64,000 nt of DNA from Shimia aestuarii (lineage in GTDB: Bacteria; Pseudomonadota; Alphaproteobacteria; Rhodobacterales; Rhodobacteraceae), in the NCBI RefSeq assembly GCF_900114635.1, contig NZ_FOTQ01000006.1, forward strand, positions 1 through 64,000, written 5' to 3'. Position numbers and translations under genes: made by a program. Below, in pieces: positions 46,084-54,251 of this stretch. The notes beneath the pieces are model-generated. The model did no database searches. It had not been told where the DNA came from and saw nothing but the letters and a program-made list of their open reading frames with translations. The first letter of the stretch is position 1. Each line of letters opens with the position of its first letter.

Positions 46084-46110
46084 CTGCGTCAGAACGTCAG
46101 ATCGGTGAGC

Positions 46111-46245
46111 TTATGCGCTCAGCGACTTGCGACCGCGTGCGCGGCGTGCGTTCAGAATCTTGCGGCCTGCTTTGGTGGCCATGCGCGCACGGAAGCCGTG
46201 GCGGCGTTTGCGAACCAGGTTCGAGGGTTGATAGGTGCGTTTCAT
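46111..46245 (-). CDS. rpmH: 50S ribosomal protein L34
   Basis: L34 (bL34) is the 44-residue basic protein [20 protein letters not shown]... ending GRKSLSA, an exact family match, read on the minus strand between 46245 and 46111. It is too short for most ORF lists. GGAG lies before the ATG. A consensus promoter is 70-100 bp upstream, and rnpA follows. Confidence 0.96.
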
Positions 46246-46315
46246 CGCTCCGGTCTCCGTATTATCAGGGCGCCCAGGCGAGGAATCGCGGGCCCATGTG
46301 CTATTCGAAGCCCGG

Positions 46316-46344
46316 TCTATAGGCGGGTGCCGGACTTATGTCAA
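46316..46344 (-). promoter_or_regulatory. Promoter of rpmH-rnpA
   Basis: On the minus strand TTGACA (46339-46344) and TATAGA (46316-46321) are 17 bp apart, the best -35 in the window, 71 bp upstream of rpmH. Confidence 0.75.
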
Positions 46345-46526
46345 ACGCGAGATGGCGGTTTTGCTACAAAAAAGCAAGCCCAGGGATGCGGGATTGTTAC
46401 AGTTCGCCGGGTTGGGGCGATTTTCTTCACGAAACCGGGGTTTTGCGATCAAGGAGCCGTGAGTTGACTGTTGTTTCCCGGTTGGTTGGCGCATTTTGAA
46501 GCCACAGGTCAAAAGACGGAAAGAAG

Positions 46527-47267
46527 ATGGTTCAGGTGACGGAAACGGACAGAGACGAGAAAACGGGATGGGGACGGCTGGTGCCGTTGCTGGCGATTCT
46601 CGCCGTTGCGGTTCTGGGCGCGTTCACGTTGAAGGATGTGTTGAGTTTCGAAAGCCTGAGCCAGCATCGCGAGGCGCTGATTGCGTATCGGGATACGCAT
46701 TACCTCGGGGCCGTGCTGGTCTTCATGGCGGTTTACGTTGCCATAGTGAGCTTTTCGCTGCCCGGTGCAACGGTGGCGACGCTGACCGGGGGGTTCCTGT
46801 TCGGCACTTTCCCCGGTGCTCTGTTCAATGTCGGTGCGGCCACGGTGGGTGCGGTGGTGATCTTTCTGGCTGCGCGCTGGGGGCTGGGTGAGCGGCTGGC
46901 AGCGCGGATGGATGCGTCGGAGGGGCGTGTGAAGGCGATCAAGCGGGGCATTGATGAAAACCAGTGGTCGATGCTGTTCCTGATCCGGCTTATGCCGCTG
47001 GTGCCTTTTTTCGTGGCGAACCTTGTGCCTGCGCTGGTTGGGGTGTCGCTGTGGCGGTTTGCCCTTTCCACCTTTGTCGGGATCATCCCCGGCGCGCTTG
47101 TCTACACGTCGGTGGGGGCGGGGCTGGGCGAGGTTTTTGCCCGCGGAGAGACACCGGACCTTGGGGTGATCTTCGAGCCGCATATCCTGTGGCCGATCCT
47201 TGGGCTTTGTGCGCTTGCCGCCCTGCCGATGGTGATCAGGGCCGTGCGTGGCCGGGAGGCGCTTTGA
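46527..47267 (+). CDS. TVP38/TMEM64 (DedA-like) membrane protein
   Basis: A 246-residue inner-membrane protein of the SNARE-associated/VTT family, with about five hydrophobic segments. The VTT core is FSLPGATVATLTGGFLFG followed by GAATVGAVVIFLAARWGLG and, later, LIRLMPLVPFFVANLVPAL. Such proteins take part in lipid or metal homeostasis. Its TGA overlaps the ATG of the flavoprotein gene (TGATG), a common pairing with dihydrolipoamide-dehydrogenase-like or mercuric-reductase-like enzymes. Confidence 0.87.
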   Translation: MVQVTETDRDEKTGWGRLVPLLAILAVAVLGAFTLKDVLSFESLSQHREALIAYRDTHYLGAVLVFMAVYVAIVSFSLPGATVATLTGGFLFGTFPGALFNVGAATVGAVVIFLAARWGLGERLAARMDASEGRVKAIKRGIDENQWSMLFLIRLMPLVPFFVANLVPALVGVSLWRFALSTFVGIIPGALVYTSVGAGLGEVFARGETPDLGVIFEPHILWPILGLCALAALPMVIRAVRGREAL

Positions 47268-48685
47268 TGGAAGAGATCAAGACCGATCTGCTGGTTATCG
47301 GGGCCGGGTCCGGGGGGTTGTCCGTGGCGGCGGGGGCCGCGCAGATGGGCGCGCGAGTCGTGCTGCTGGAAGGGCACGAGATGGGCGGGGATTGCCTTAA
47401 CTGGGGCTGTGTGCCGTCCAAGGCGCTGATTGCGAGCGGTAAGGCGGCGTTTGGGCAGGCGCATGCCCGCGCCTATGGCGTGGCCGATGTGACGCCCCAG
47501 GTGGACTATGCGGCGGCCAAGGCCCATGTGGCGGACGTGATTGCGCAGATTGCCCCGGTCGACAGCCAGGAACGCTTTGAAGGGTTCGGTGTGCGGGTGA
47601 TCCGGGACTATGGCCGTTTCGTTTCACCCAGGGTGGTGGAGGCCGGGGGGCACAGGATCACGGCGCGGCGGGTGGTGATTGCCACCGGGTCGAGCCCGCT
47701 GGTGCCGCCGGTGCCGGGGCTGGAGGATGTGCCGTACCTGACCAATGAAACCTTGTTCGAGTTAAAGGAAAAGCCCGACCACCTGTTGATCATCGGCGGT
47801 GGGCCGATCGGCATGGAGATGGCGCAGGCGCATGTGCGGCTGGGCTGCAAGGTGACGGTGATCGAAGGGGAACGGGCGCTGGGCAAGGATGACCCGGAAA
47901 TGGCGGCGTTCGTGCTTGCGGCGCTGAGGGGCGAAGGCGTGGAGATAGCGGAAGGCGCGATGGCGGCGCAGGTGTTGTCGGAGCAGGGCCGGATCACGGT
48001 CGAGACCAAGGATGGGCGCAGCTTTACCGGATCGCATCTTTTGATGGCAGTGGGGCGCAAGGCCAATACCGACAGGCTGGACCTTGGGGCGGCGGGGATC
48101 GAGACCACCCGGACCGGGATCAAGGTGGACGCCGCGCTGAAGACCACGAACCGGCGGGTTTATGCGATTGGAGATGTTGCGGGGGGCATGCAGTTTACCC
48201 ATGTGGCCGGGTATCAGGCCGGGGTGATCATCCGGTCGGCGCTGTTTGGGCTGCCGGCCAAGGCGCGGACCGACCATATTCCCTATGCGACCTATACCGA
48301 CCCGGAGCTTGCGCAGATTGGTCCGACCGAGGCCGAGGCGCGTAGGGTTCATGGAGACCGGTTGACGGTCGCGCGATTCGAGTTCGATCACAACGACCGT
48401 CTGATTGCCGAGCGCAAGGCGAAGGGGCTGATCAAGGTGATGGTGGTCAAAGGGCGGCCCGTGGGCGTGTCGATTGCTGGGCCGCAGGCCGGGGAACTGA
48501 TCAATCTCTGGGCCCTGGCGATTGCCAACAAGCTCAAGATGTCGGCGGTGGCGGCGATGGTGGCGCCCTATCCGACCGTCGGGGAAATCAACAAGCGGGC
48601 GGCAGGGGCCTATTTCTCGCCGCAACTGTTTGATAATCCTAAAGTCAAACGGGTGGTCGGGTTGGTACAACGCTGGCTGCCCTGA
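47267..48685 (+). CDS. FAD-dependent pyridine nucleotide-disulfide oxidoreductase
   Basis: A 472-residue flavoprotein of the dihydrolipoyl dehydrogenase/mercuric reductase group. The FAD Rossmann motif is VIGAGSGGLS, the redox-active disulfide is C43-x4-C48 in GGDCLNWGCVPSK, the NAD(P) motif is IIGGGPIGMEMA, and a second FAD segment reads RVYAIGDVAGG. The C-terminal dimerisation domain ends APYPTVGEINKR. No 2-oxoacid dehydrogenase genes are near, so a stand-alone role coupled to the TVP38 protein is likely. Confidence 0.88.
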   Translation: MEEIKTDLLVIGAGSGGLSVAAGAAQMGARVVLLEGHEMGGDCLNWGCVPSKALIASGKAAFGQAHARAYGVADVTPQVDYAAAKAHVADVIAQIAPVDSQERFEGFGVRVIRDYGRFVSPRVVEAGGHRITARRVVIATGSSPLVPPVPGLEDVPYLTNETLFELKEKPDHLLIIGGGPIGMEMAQAHVRLGCKVTVIEGERALGKDDPEMAAFVLAALRGEGVEIAEGAMAAQVLSEQGRITVETKDGRSFTGSHLLMAVGRKANTDRLDLGAAGIETTRTGIKVDAALKTTNRRVYAIGDVAGGMQFTHVAGYQAGVIIRSALFGLPAKARTDHIPYATYTDPELAQIGPTEAEARRVHGDRLTVARFEFDHNDRLIAERKAKGLIKVMVVKGRPVGVSIAGPQAGELINLWALAIANKLKMSAVAAMVAPYPTVGEINKRAAGAYFSPQLFDNPKVKRVVGLVQRWLP

Positions 48686-48705
48686 ACCGGGATAGGCAAT
48701 AGGTC

Positions 48706-50094
48706 ATGCTCAACACGCTTTCAGGCCGTTTCCTGATTCTGACCGTCATCTTCGTGATGCTGGCGGAAGTGCTGATCTTTGTGCCATCCGTGGCGCGGTA
48801 TCGCGAGGATTACCTGCTGTCGCGGTTGGAGCGGGCGCAGATCGCGTCGCTGGCGCTTTTGGCGGATGACATGATCGACGCCGAGCTTGAGGAAGAACTT
48901 CTCAAGAATGCCGAGGTCTATAACGTGGTTCTGCGGCGGGACGAGGTGCGCCAGCTGATGCTGAGCAGCCCGATCCCACGCCCGATTGATGCGACCTATG
49001 ACATGCGCAATGCCGGAGCCGTCGAGTTGATCCGGGACGCGATGATGCAGCTTTTTCACAGCGAGGACCGGGTGATCCGGGTGATCGGAGCGCCGGTGCG
49101 CGAGGCCGGATTGCTGATCGAGATCACCATGGCGACCAGCGGACTGCGCATGGCGATGTTGGATTACGGGGTGCGTATCCTTGTGCTGTCGGCGGTGATT
49201 TCGGTGGTGACGGCGTTCCTGTTGTTCCTGGCGGTGCGGGCGATTCTCGTGCGCCCGATCAAGGGTGTGGTCGGGTACATGCAATCCTATGCCGCCGCGC
49301 CGGAGGATGCGCGCCGCATCATCCAGCCGACCGCCGGTGTGAGCGAGCTGCGGGAGGCGGAAGAGGCGCTGCAGAGCCTGCAGATCGAGCTGACCGCGGC
49401 GCTGAAGCAGAAGGAGCGGCTGGCGCAGCTGGGCGGGGCTGTGGCCAAGGTGAGCCATGACCTGCGCAATATCCTCACGTCGGCGCAGCTATTCACCGAC
49501 CGGATCGAAACCAGCGAGGACCCGCTGGTGCGCCGCCTTGCGCCCAAGCTGGTGAATTCGATCACCCGCGCGGTGCATCTGTGCGAATCGACTCTGGCCT
49601 TTGGCAGGGCCGAGGAGCCGCCCCCCAAGCTGACCCGCCTGCCATTGCTGAATGTCGTGTCGGATGTGTTCGAGGGCGAACGGCTGGCAGTGGGGGAGAA
49701 TGACTTGAGCTTTGCCGAAGATGTTCCGGCGGGGCTGATGGTGCGCGCCGATGCGGAACAGCTTTACCGCGTGATTTCGAACCTCGTGCGCAATGCGCGT
49801 CAGGCAATCGTGGCCACCGGCAAGCCGGGCGAGATCGCCGTGAGCGCGCATGAAGACGACATGGCATGGTTCATCGAAGTGCGCGATACCGGGCCGGGCC
49901 TGCCGCCCAAGGCGCAGGAACACCTGTTCCAGCCCTTCCAGGGCGGGATTCGCAAGGGCGGGTCGGGTCTTGGGCTGGCGATCTCGGCCGAACTGGTGCG
50001 CGGACACGGCGGAACCCTGACATTGAAGGGCACCGGGGAGGACGGTACGTGCTTTGAAATCTGCCTTCCCAAGGGGGATGTGGCAGATCAATGA
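48706..50094 (+). CDS. Sensor histidine kinase
   Basis: A 462-residue membrane kinase. TM1 is at about residues 8-28, a periplasmic domain of ~130 residues follows, TM2 is at about 162-185, and then a HAMP domain. The dimerisation helix carries H251 in KVSHDLRNILTS. The ATPase domain has NLVRNARQAI (N box), RDTGPGLP (G1) and GGSGLGLAISAELV (G2). No response-regulator gene is adjacent in the window, so it is an orphan. It starts 20 bp after the flavoprotein gene and is probably co-transcribed. Confidence 0.9.
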   Translation: MLNTLSGRFLILTVIFVMLAEVLIFVPSVARYREDYLLSRLERAQIASLALLADDMIDAELEEELLKNAEVYNVVLRRDEVRQLMLSSPIPRPIDATYDMRNAGAVELIRDAMMQLFHSEDRVIRVIGAPVREAGLLIEITMATSGLRMAMLDYGVRILVLSAVISVVTAFLLFLAVRAILVRPIKGVVGYMQSYAAAPEDARRIIQPTAGVSELREAEEALQSLQIELTAALKQKERLAQLGGAVAKVSHDLRNILTSAQLFTDRIETSEDPLVRRLAPKLVNSITRAVHLCESTLAFGRAEEPPPKLTRLPLLNVVSDVFEGERLAVGENDLSFAEDVPAGLMVRADAEQLYRVISNLVRNARQAIVATGKPGEIAVSAHEDDMAWFIEVRDTGPGLPPKAQEHLFQPFQGGIRKGGSGLGLAISAELVRGHGGTLTLKGTGEDGTCFEICLPKGDVADQ

Positions 50095-50154
50095 ATTTTC
50101 TTGAATTTTGCCCTTGCATACCCCGGGCGTTGGGACTAAATCCCACTCCACCGC

Positions 50155-50231
50155 GCTCTGGTAGCTCAGCTGGATAGAGTACTTGACTACGAATCAAGGG
50201 GTCGGGGGTTCGAATCCTCCCCAGAGCGCCA
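50155..50231 (+). tRNA. tRNA-Arg (anticodon ACG)
   Basis: A full 77-nt cloverleaf: acceptor GCTCTGG/CCAGAGC, T8-A9, D-arm GCTC...GAG, anticodon stem CTTGA/TCAAG with loop CTACGAA (ACG at 50189-50191), T-arm GGGGG-TTCGAAT-CCTCC, discriminator G and encoded CCA. The wobble A is expected to become inosine and read CGN codons. Confidence 0.96.
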
Positions 50232-50667
50232 TTACCTTTCCATTGAATGTCATACGGCCCTGACCCACGTGTCATGACGTGACCCAATTCACGATTTTGT
50301 CCGTGTAGTCTGTTCCTGCTGAGCGGCCACGTGGCGCAGGCGGGAAGGAGCGCGGCAATGCTATTTGGCATGGGTGATATGGCCCGCAGGCGCAGCTGAT
50401 GGAGTTGCCCGATGAGAAGGGCGGCGCTTTCCCTATGACGGCCTGGGGGCTTGCCCTAATCCCCTGATCCAAAGGAAAAGTGCGGCCAGCTACAATCGGG
50501 TCCAAATGTTGCCTGAGAATGGTGAGCGGCAACTCGGTCAGAGCGCGGCGAAAGCGGGCTGTGAGCCCGAAGTCGACGTTTTTTCGCTTCGCGTTCCTGA
50601 CGCTCAAAAAGCTTTGCGGTTGGGTGATGGCCCGCTAACGTGGAGTTACGGACAGGGGAGAAGTCCA
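50232..50667 (+). other. Intergenic region after tRNA-Arg
   Basis: A 436-bp gap. I see no gene I can support; short reading frames here look random. No copy of the tRNA 3' end was found downstream that would mark an integration boundary. It would carry the sulfotransferase promoter, and GGGGAG lies before that start. Confidence 0.4.
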
Positions 50668-51564
50668 ATGCAGACAGTCCAAACCGAACGTCACCGCGAT
50701 TATCTTGGCCCGGTCACGAATACCGACATTTGGGATGAATTTCAGCTGCGGCCAAATGACGTGATTGTTTGCACGCCCCCTAAATGTGGCACGACATGGA
50801 CGTTGAATATCGTCATGATGCTGATACATGGCAGGGTCGTTCCGGATGCCGGCAACAGAGAAGAAGCACCTTGGCTCGATTGTGGATTTCGCGACCGAAA
50901 GGCAATCGCCGCAAAGCAAGCCAGCCTGACGCGTCGGCGCTGCCTCAAAAGCCATACGCCCATGGACGGCATCTCATATGGTTCAGAGCCAACCTATATC
51001 GTTGTGTATCGTCATCCGGTCGATGCCCACTTCTCGTTTCGTAGCCACGTTGAGAACATGAAAGATGCTGGCCCTCTTTTAGAGATGTTCCCCGACGATA
51101 TACGGACAGGTTTCAACAGATTTGTTGAGGGACCACTGACCGATACGGGCACGGATGATCTTACTGTGCACTCCATTATACATCATTACCAGCAGGCCAG
51201 AGCGCGTGAGGGCAAGGGGAACGTGCATTTCTTCCATTACGCCGATTTGAGCAAAGACCTGCACGGACAGATTGCGCGGCTTGCTCGAATTTTGGAAATC
51301 GATCTGTCACCGGAAACACTGACTGCGCTGACAGAGGCAAATACATTTGCCAGTATGCGCAAGGTAGTCGAAGCCAGCGAAAGACGCTTTCACAAAGATT
51401 CGCCCTTCGTGGACCAAGCGAAGTTCTTTGCGTCCGGCACATCCAATAAGTGGGAAGGCCGCCTTAGTGATAATGAATTCGCACGCTACCATGAAAGCTG
51501 CGCTTCGCTCCTGTCGCCCGAGCACGCTGCCTGGTTGAACTGGGGGGATCAGCGAGAACCGTGA
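50668..51564 (+). CDS. Sulfotransferase, cytosolic (Sulfotransfer_1) type
   Basis: A 298-residue PAPS-dependent sulfotransferase. The 5'-phosphosulfate loop is TPPKCGTTWT (about residue 35), and the 3'-phosphate segment is VYRHPVDAHFSFRSH with conserved Arg and Ser. The C-terminal KWEGRLSD corresponds to the RKGxxGDWK-like region. The acceptor is unknown. The gene is AT-richer than its neighbours and follows a tRNA gene, which hints at transfer. A frame back to 50506 is open but lacks a start signal. Confidence 0.82.
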   Translation: MQTVQTERHRDYLGPVTNTDIWDEFQLRPNDVIVCTPPKCGTTWTLNIVMMLIHGRVVPDAGNREEAPWLDCGFRDRKAIAAKQASLTRRRCLKSHTPMDGISYGSEPTYIVVYRHPVDAHFSFRSHVENMKDAGPLLEMFPDDIRTGFNRFVEGPLTDTGTDDLTVHSIIHHYQQARAREGKGNVHFFHYADLSKDLHGQIARLARILEIDLSPETLTALTEANTFASMRKVVEASERRFHKDSPFVDQAKFFASGTSNKWEGRLSDNEFARYHESCASLLSPEHAAWLNWGDQREP

Positions 51565-51790
51565 GGCTGTCGTAATTTGATATGACGCCTCGGTCATACA
51601 CAAACGCTTAACAGAATCTTCGTCCCGCTCAGCATTGTCATGAGACGGCGCCAGCGAATGGCGGCTTCGTCCACATAACCGCCAATGCTTGTGTCGCGCG
51701 CAGCGCTTTGATTTGCGGGACTTTGCCGCCGTTGCGACCCGTCACAACACAAGCCAGCGCCCGACCGTGGGTGGGCGCCGCCGGGACGGG
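51565..51790. other. Intergenic region between sulfotransferase and dmdB
   Basis: A 226-bp gap between convergent genes with no clear terminator. Short reading frames on the minus strand hint at a decayed coding sequence, possibly a mobile-element relic, but none can be named. Confidence 0.3.
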
Positions 51791-53407
51791 TTATGAGTGC
51801 ATGGCCCGGGCGCGGTCGCGGAGCTGGAATTTCTGAATCTTGCCGGTCGAGGTCTTGGGCAGGGTTTCGAACAGGACCGCCTTGGGGGCCTTGAACCCCG
51901 CGAGGTGGGTGCGGCAGAAGGTGATGATCTCGTCGCCGGTGGCCGCGGCCCCGTCGCGCAGTTCGATGAAGGCACAGGGGACTTCGCCCCATTTCTCGTG
52001 TGGCATGGCAACCACGGCGGCGGCTTGCACGGCGTCGTGCCGGTAGAGCACCGCTTCGACTTCGACCGACGAGATGTTCTCGCCGCCCGAAATGATCACG
52101 TCCTTGAGGCGGTCGCGGATCTGGACATAGCCGTTTTCATGCTGGACCGCGCCATCACCGGACCAGAACCAGCCGTCTTCGAAAGCCTTCGCCGTGGCCT
52201 CGGCGTCTTTGTAGTAGCCCGCCATGACCGTGTTGCCCCGGATGGCGATTTCCCCCTGCGAAGTGCCGTCACGCGGGACGGGCGCGCCTCTGTTGCGGTC
52301 GATCACCGTGACCTCTTCGACCATGGGGAAGGCAATGCCCTGCTGGGCCTGCAGTTCGGCCTGTTCCGCCGGGGTGAGGGTGTTCCAGTCCTCCTGCCAG
52401 AGGCATTGGGAGATGTGGCCATAGGTTTCCGTCAGGCCATAGACCTGCATGACGTCAAAGCCCATGGAGCGGGTCTTTTCCAGAACCGAAGGCGGCGGTG
52501 GCGCCCCGGCGGTCAGGACGCGGATTGCCGGATCGAACGGTGCGGCGTCGCTTTCGGCTTCGGCCAGCATCTGCAACACGATGGGGGCGGCACCGAAATG
52601 GGTCACGCCGTGGGTGCGGATGGCCTCCAGGATCAGGTGGGCCGCTGGCGCGCGGGTGAATACCACGGTGGCCCCGAGCATGGCCATCAGCCATGGGTGC
52701 CCCCAGCCGTTGCAGTGAAACATGGGCACCACCGACAGGTAGACCGGGTAGGGGGGCACCTGCCACGCGGTCCCGGTGCCGAGCGCCATCAGGTAGGCGC
52801 CGCGATGGTGGTAGACGACGCCCTTGGGCCGCCCCGAGGTGCCCGAAGTGTAGTTCAGGGCAATGGCATCCCATTCGTCATCGGGCAGGGCGATGGGCAT
52901 GGGATTGGCGGCGGTCAGGTCGTCATAGGTCGGACCACCAAGCGGGGCTTCGTCCACCGCGTTCGGATCGACGATTTCAACCACCGGCAGGGTCCGGCCC
53001 AGCAGCGCGAATGCCTTTGACAGGAGCGGAGCAAGCTCGCGGTCCACGATCACCAGCTTGGTATCGGCGTGATCCAGGATATAGGCGATAGTGTCCGGTT
53101 CCAGCCGGGTATTGAGCGTGTTGAGCACCCCGCCGCAGAGCGGCAGGGCAAAGTGCAGTTCGAAGAGTTCCGGGATGTTCGGGCTGAGCACCGACACGGT
53201 GTCGCCCTTTTCGACGCCAAGTCCGGCAAGACCGCTGGCCACCGCGCGGATGCGCCGGGCGGTTTCGCTCCAGCTGCGCCGGATGTCGCCATAGATCACC
53301 GCCGTGCGCGGGCCGTGCAGGGCCTCGGCCCGGCGCAGGAAGGACAAGGGCGACAGCGGCACGTGGTTTGCCGGTACTTTGCGAAGGGCTTCGAAGTGTT
53401 GGCGCAT
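51791..53407 (-). CDS. dmdB: Acyl-CoA synthetase, 3-methylmercaptopropionyl-CoA ligase-like
   Basis: A 538-residue AMP-forming ligase, the usual DmdB length. The P-loop is YTSGTSGRPKG, the adenylate-binding motif is QVYGLTETYGH, the hinge is GYVQIRDRLKDVIISGGENI, and the catalytic Lys lies in KTSTGKIQKF near the C-terminus. Being last in a run with a methylthioacryloyl-CoA hydratase-like and a DmdC-like dehydrogenase gene, it most likely activates 3-methylmercaptopropionate from DMSP demethylation. Medium-chain fatty-acid activation cannot be excluded. Confidence 0.8.
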   Translation of the reverse strand: MRQHFEALRKVPANHVPLSPLSFLRRAEALHGPRTAVIYGDIRRSWSETARRIRAVASGLAGLGVEKGDTVSVLSPNIPELFELHFALPLCGGVLNTLNTRLEPDTIAYILDHADTKLVIVDRELAPLLSKAFALLGRTLPVVEIVDPNAVDEAPLGGPTYDDLTAANPMPIALPDDEWDAIALNYTSGTSGRPKGVVYHHRGAYLMALGTGTAWQVPPYPVYLSVVPMFHCNGWGHPWLMAMLGATVVFTRAPAAHLILEAIRTHGVTHFGAAPIVLQMLAEAESDAAPFDPAIRVLTAGAPPPPSVLEKTRSMGFDVMQVYGLTETYGHISQCLWQEDWNTLTPAEQAELQAQQGIAFPMVEEVTVIDRNRGAPVPRDGTSQGEIAIRGNTVMAGYYKDAEATAKAFEDGWFWSGDGAVQHENGYVQIRDRLKDVIISGGENISSVEVEAVLYRHDAVQAAAVVAMPHEKWGEVPCAFIELRDGAAATGDEIITFCRTHLAGFKAPKAVLFETLPKTSTGKIQKFQLRDRARAMHS

Positions 53408-53423
53408 CCCGGTTCCGCCTGTC

Positions 53424-54230
53424 TTAGCTGTTGGGCCGCACGCGGGCGGCGGTCTTGTTGGCGAAGGCTTCGAGACGTGCGCGGGCGTCCGGCTGGGTGT
53501 TGACGATGCCGCCGACAAACGCCTCGGCATAGGCCGCATCAAGGCCGGACATGTTCTTCATGTGGCTGACCGCCGAACAGATCGCAAAGTTGGTCAGGGG
53601 CAGGTTCTGGGCCACCTTGGCGGCGATTTCCATCGCCTTGTCCATGCTGGAACCTTCGACCATGTATTGCGCAAGACCAAGGTCCACGGCCTCTTGTCCC
53701 TGATAGACGCGGCCCGTCAGAACCATGTCGATCATGCGGTATTTGCCGATCATGTCCGATACGCGGATCGTTGCGCCACCGCCGGTGAAAATGCCGCGCT
53801 GGCCTTCGGGCAGGGCGAAATAGGTGGTGTCGTCCATGACCCGGATATGGGCGGCGCTGGCGAGTTCAAGGCCGCCGCCGACAACCGCACCCTTGAGCGC
53901 GGCAATGATCGGCACCCCGCCATATTCCATCTTGTTGAACGCCTCGTGCCAGCGCAGGCAGACATGCATGAAGTCATCGGCACTGCGGTCGGCCTTCCAG
54001 TGTTCGACCAGATCGAGACCGGCGCAGAAGTGATCGCCTTCGCCCGCCAGCACGACGGCCTTGACCCCAGCCATGCGCGCGCCGCTGAAAAAGCGGATGA
54101 GTTCTTCGATGGTGGCCACGTCGAGCGCGTTGCGTTTGGTCGGGCGGTTGAGGGTCACGACATAGAGGCCGTTTTCGCGGGGCGAAATGGCGAGGGTCTC
54201 GTAGGTGTCGGGGTACACGACATCATTCAT
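53424..54230 (-). CDS. dmdD: Methylthioacryloyl-CoA hydratase-like crotonase
   Basis: A 268-residue crotonase-fold enzyme. The oxyanion-hole segments are FCAGLDL and GGGLELA. Two acidic residues, E122 (GGGLELA) and E142 (ALPEGQRG), occupy the positions of the catalytic glutamates of the Ruegeria pomeroyi DmdD enzyme (121 and 141 as I recall). DmdD hydrates and hydrolyses methylthioacryloyl-CoA to acetaldehyde, methanethiol, CO2 and CoA. It lies between dmdC and dmdB genes, 16 bp from the latter and 21 bp from the former. Confidence 0.82.
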   Translation of the reverse strand: MNDVVYPDTYETLAISPRENGLYVVTLNRPTKRNALDVATIEELIRFFSGARMAGVKAVVLAGEGDHFCAGLDLVEHWKADRSADDFMHVCLRWHEAFNKMEYGGVPIIAALKGAVVGGGLELASAAHIRVMDDTTYFALPEGQRGIFTGGGATIRVSDMIGKYRMIDMVLTGRVYQGQEAVDLGLAQYMVEGSSMDKAMEIAAKVAQNLPLTNFAICSAVSHMKNMSGLDAAYAEAFVGGIVNTQPDARARLEAFANKTAARVRPNS

Positions 54231-54251
54231 GGGTCTGGTCCTTTCGGGGCG

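Noticed and set aside
50232-50667. Integrase or att duplication next to tRNA-Arg
   Set aside because: No integrase-like frame was found and the tRNA 3' end is not repeated downstream in the window.
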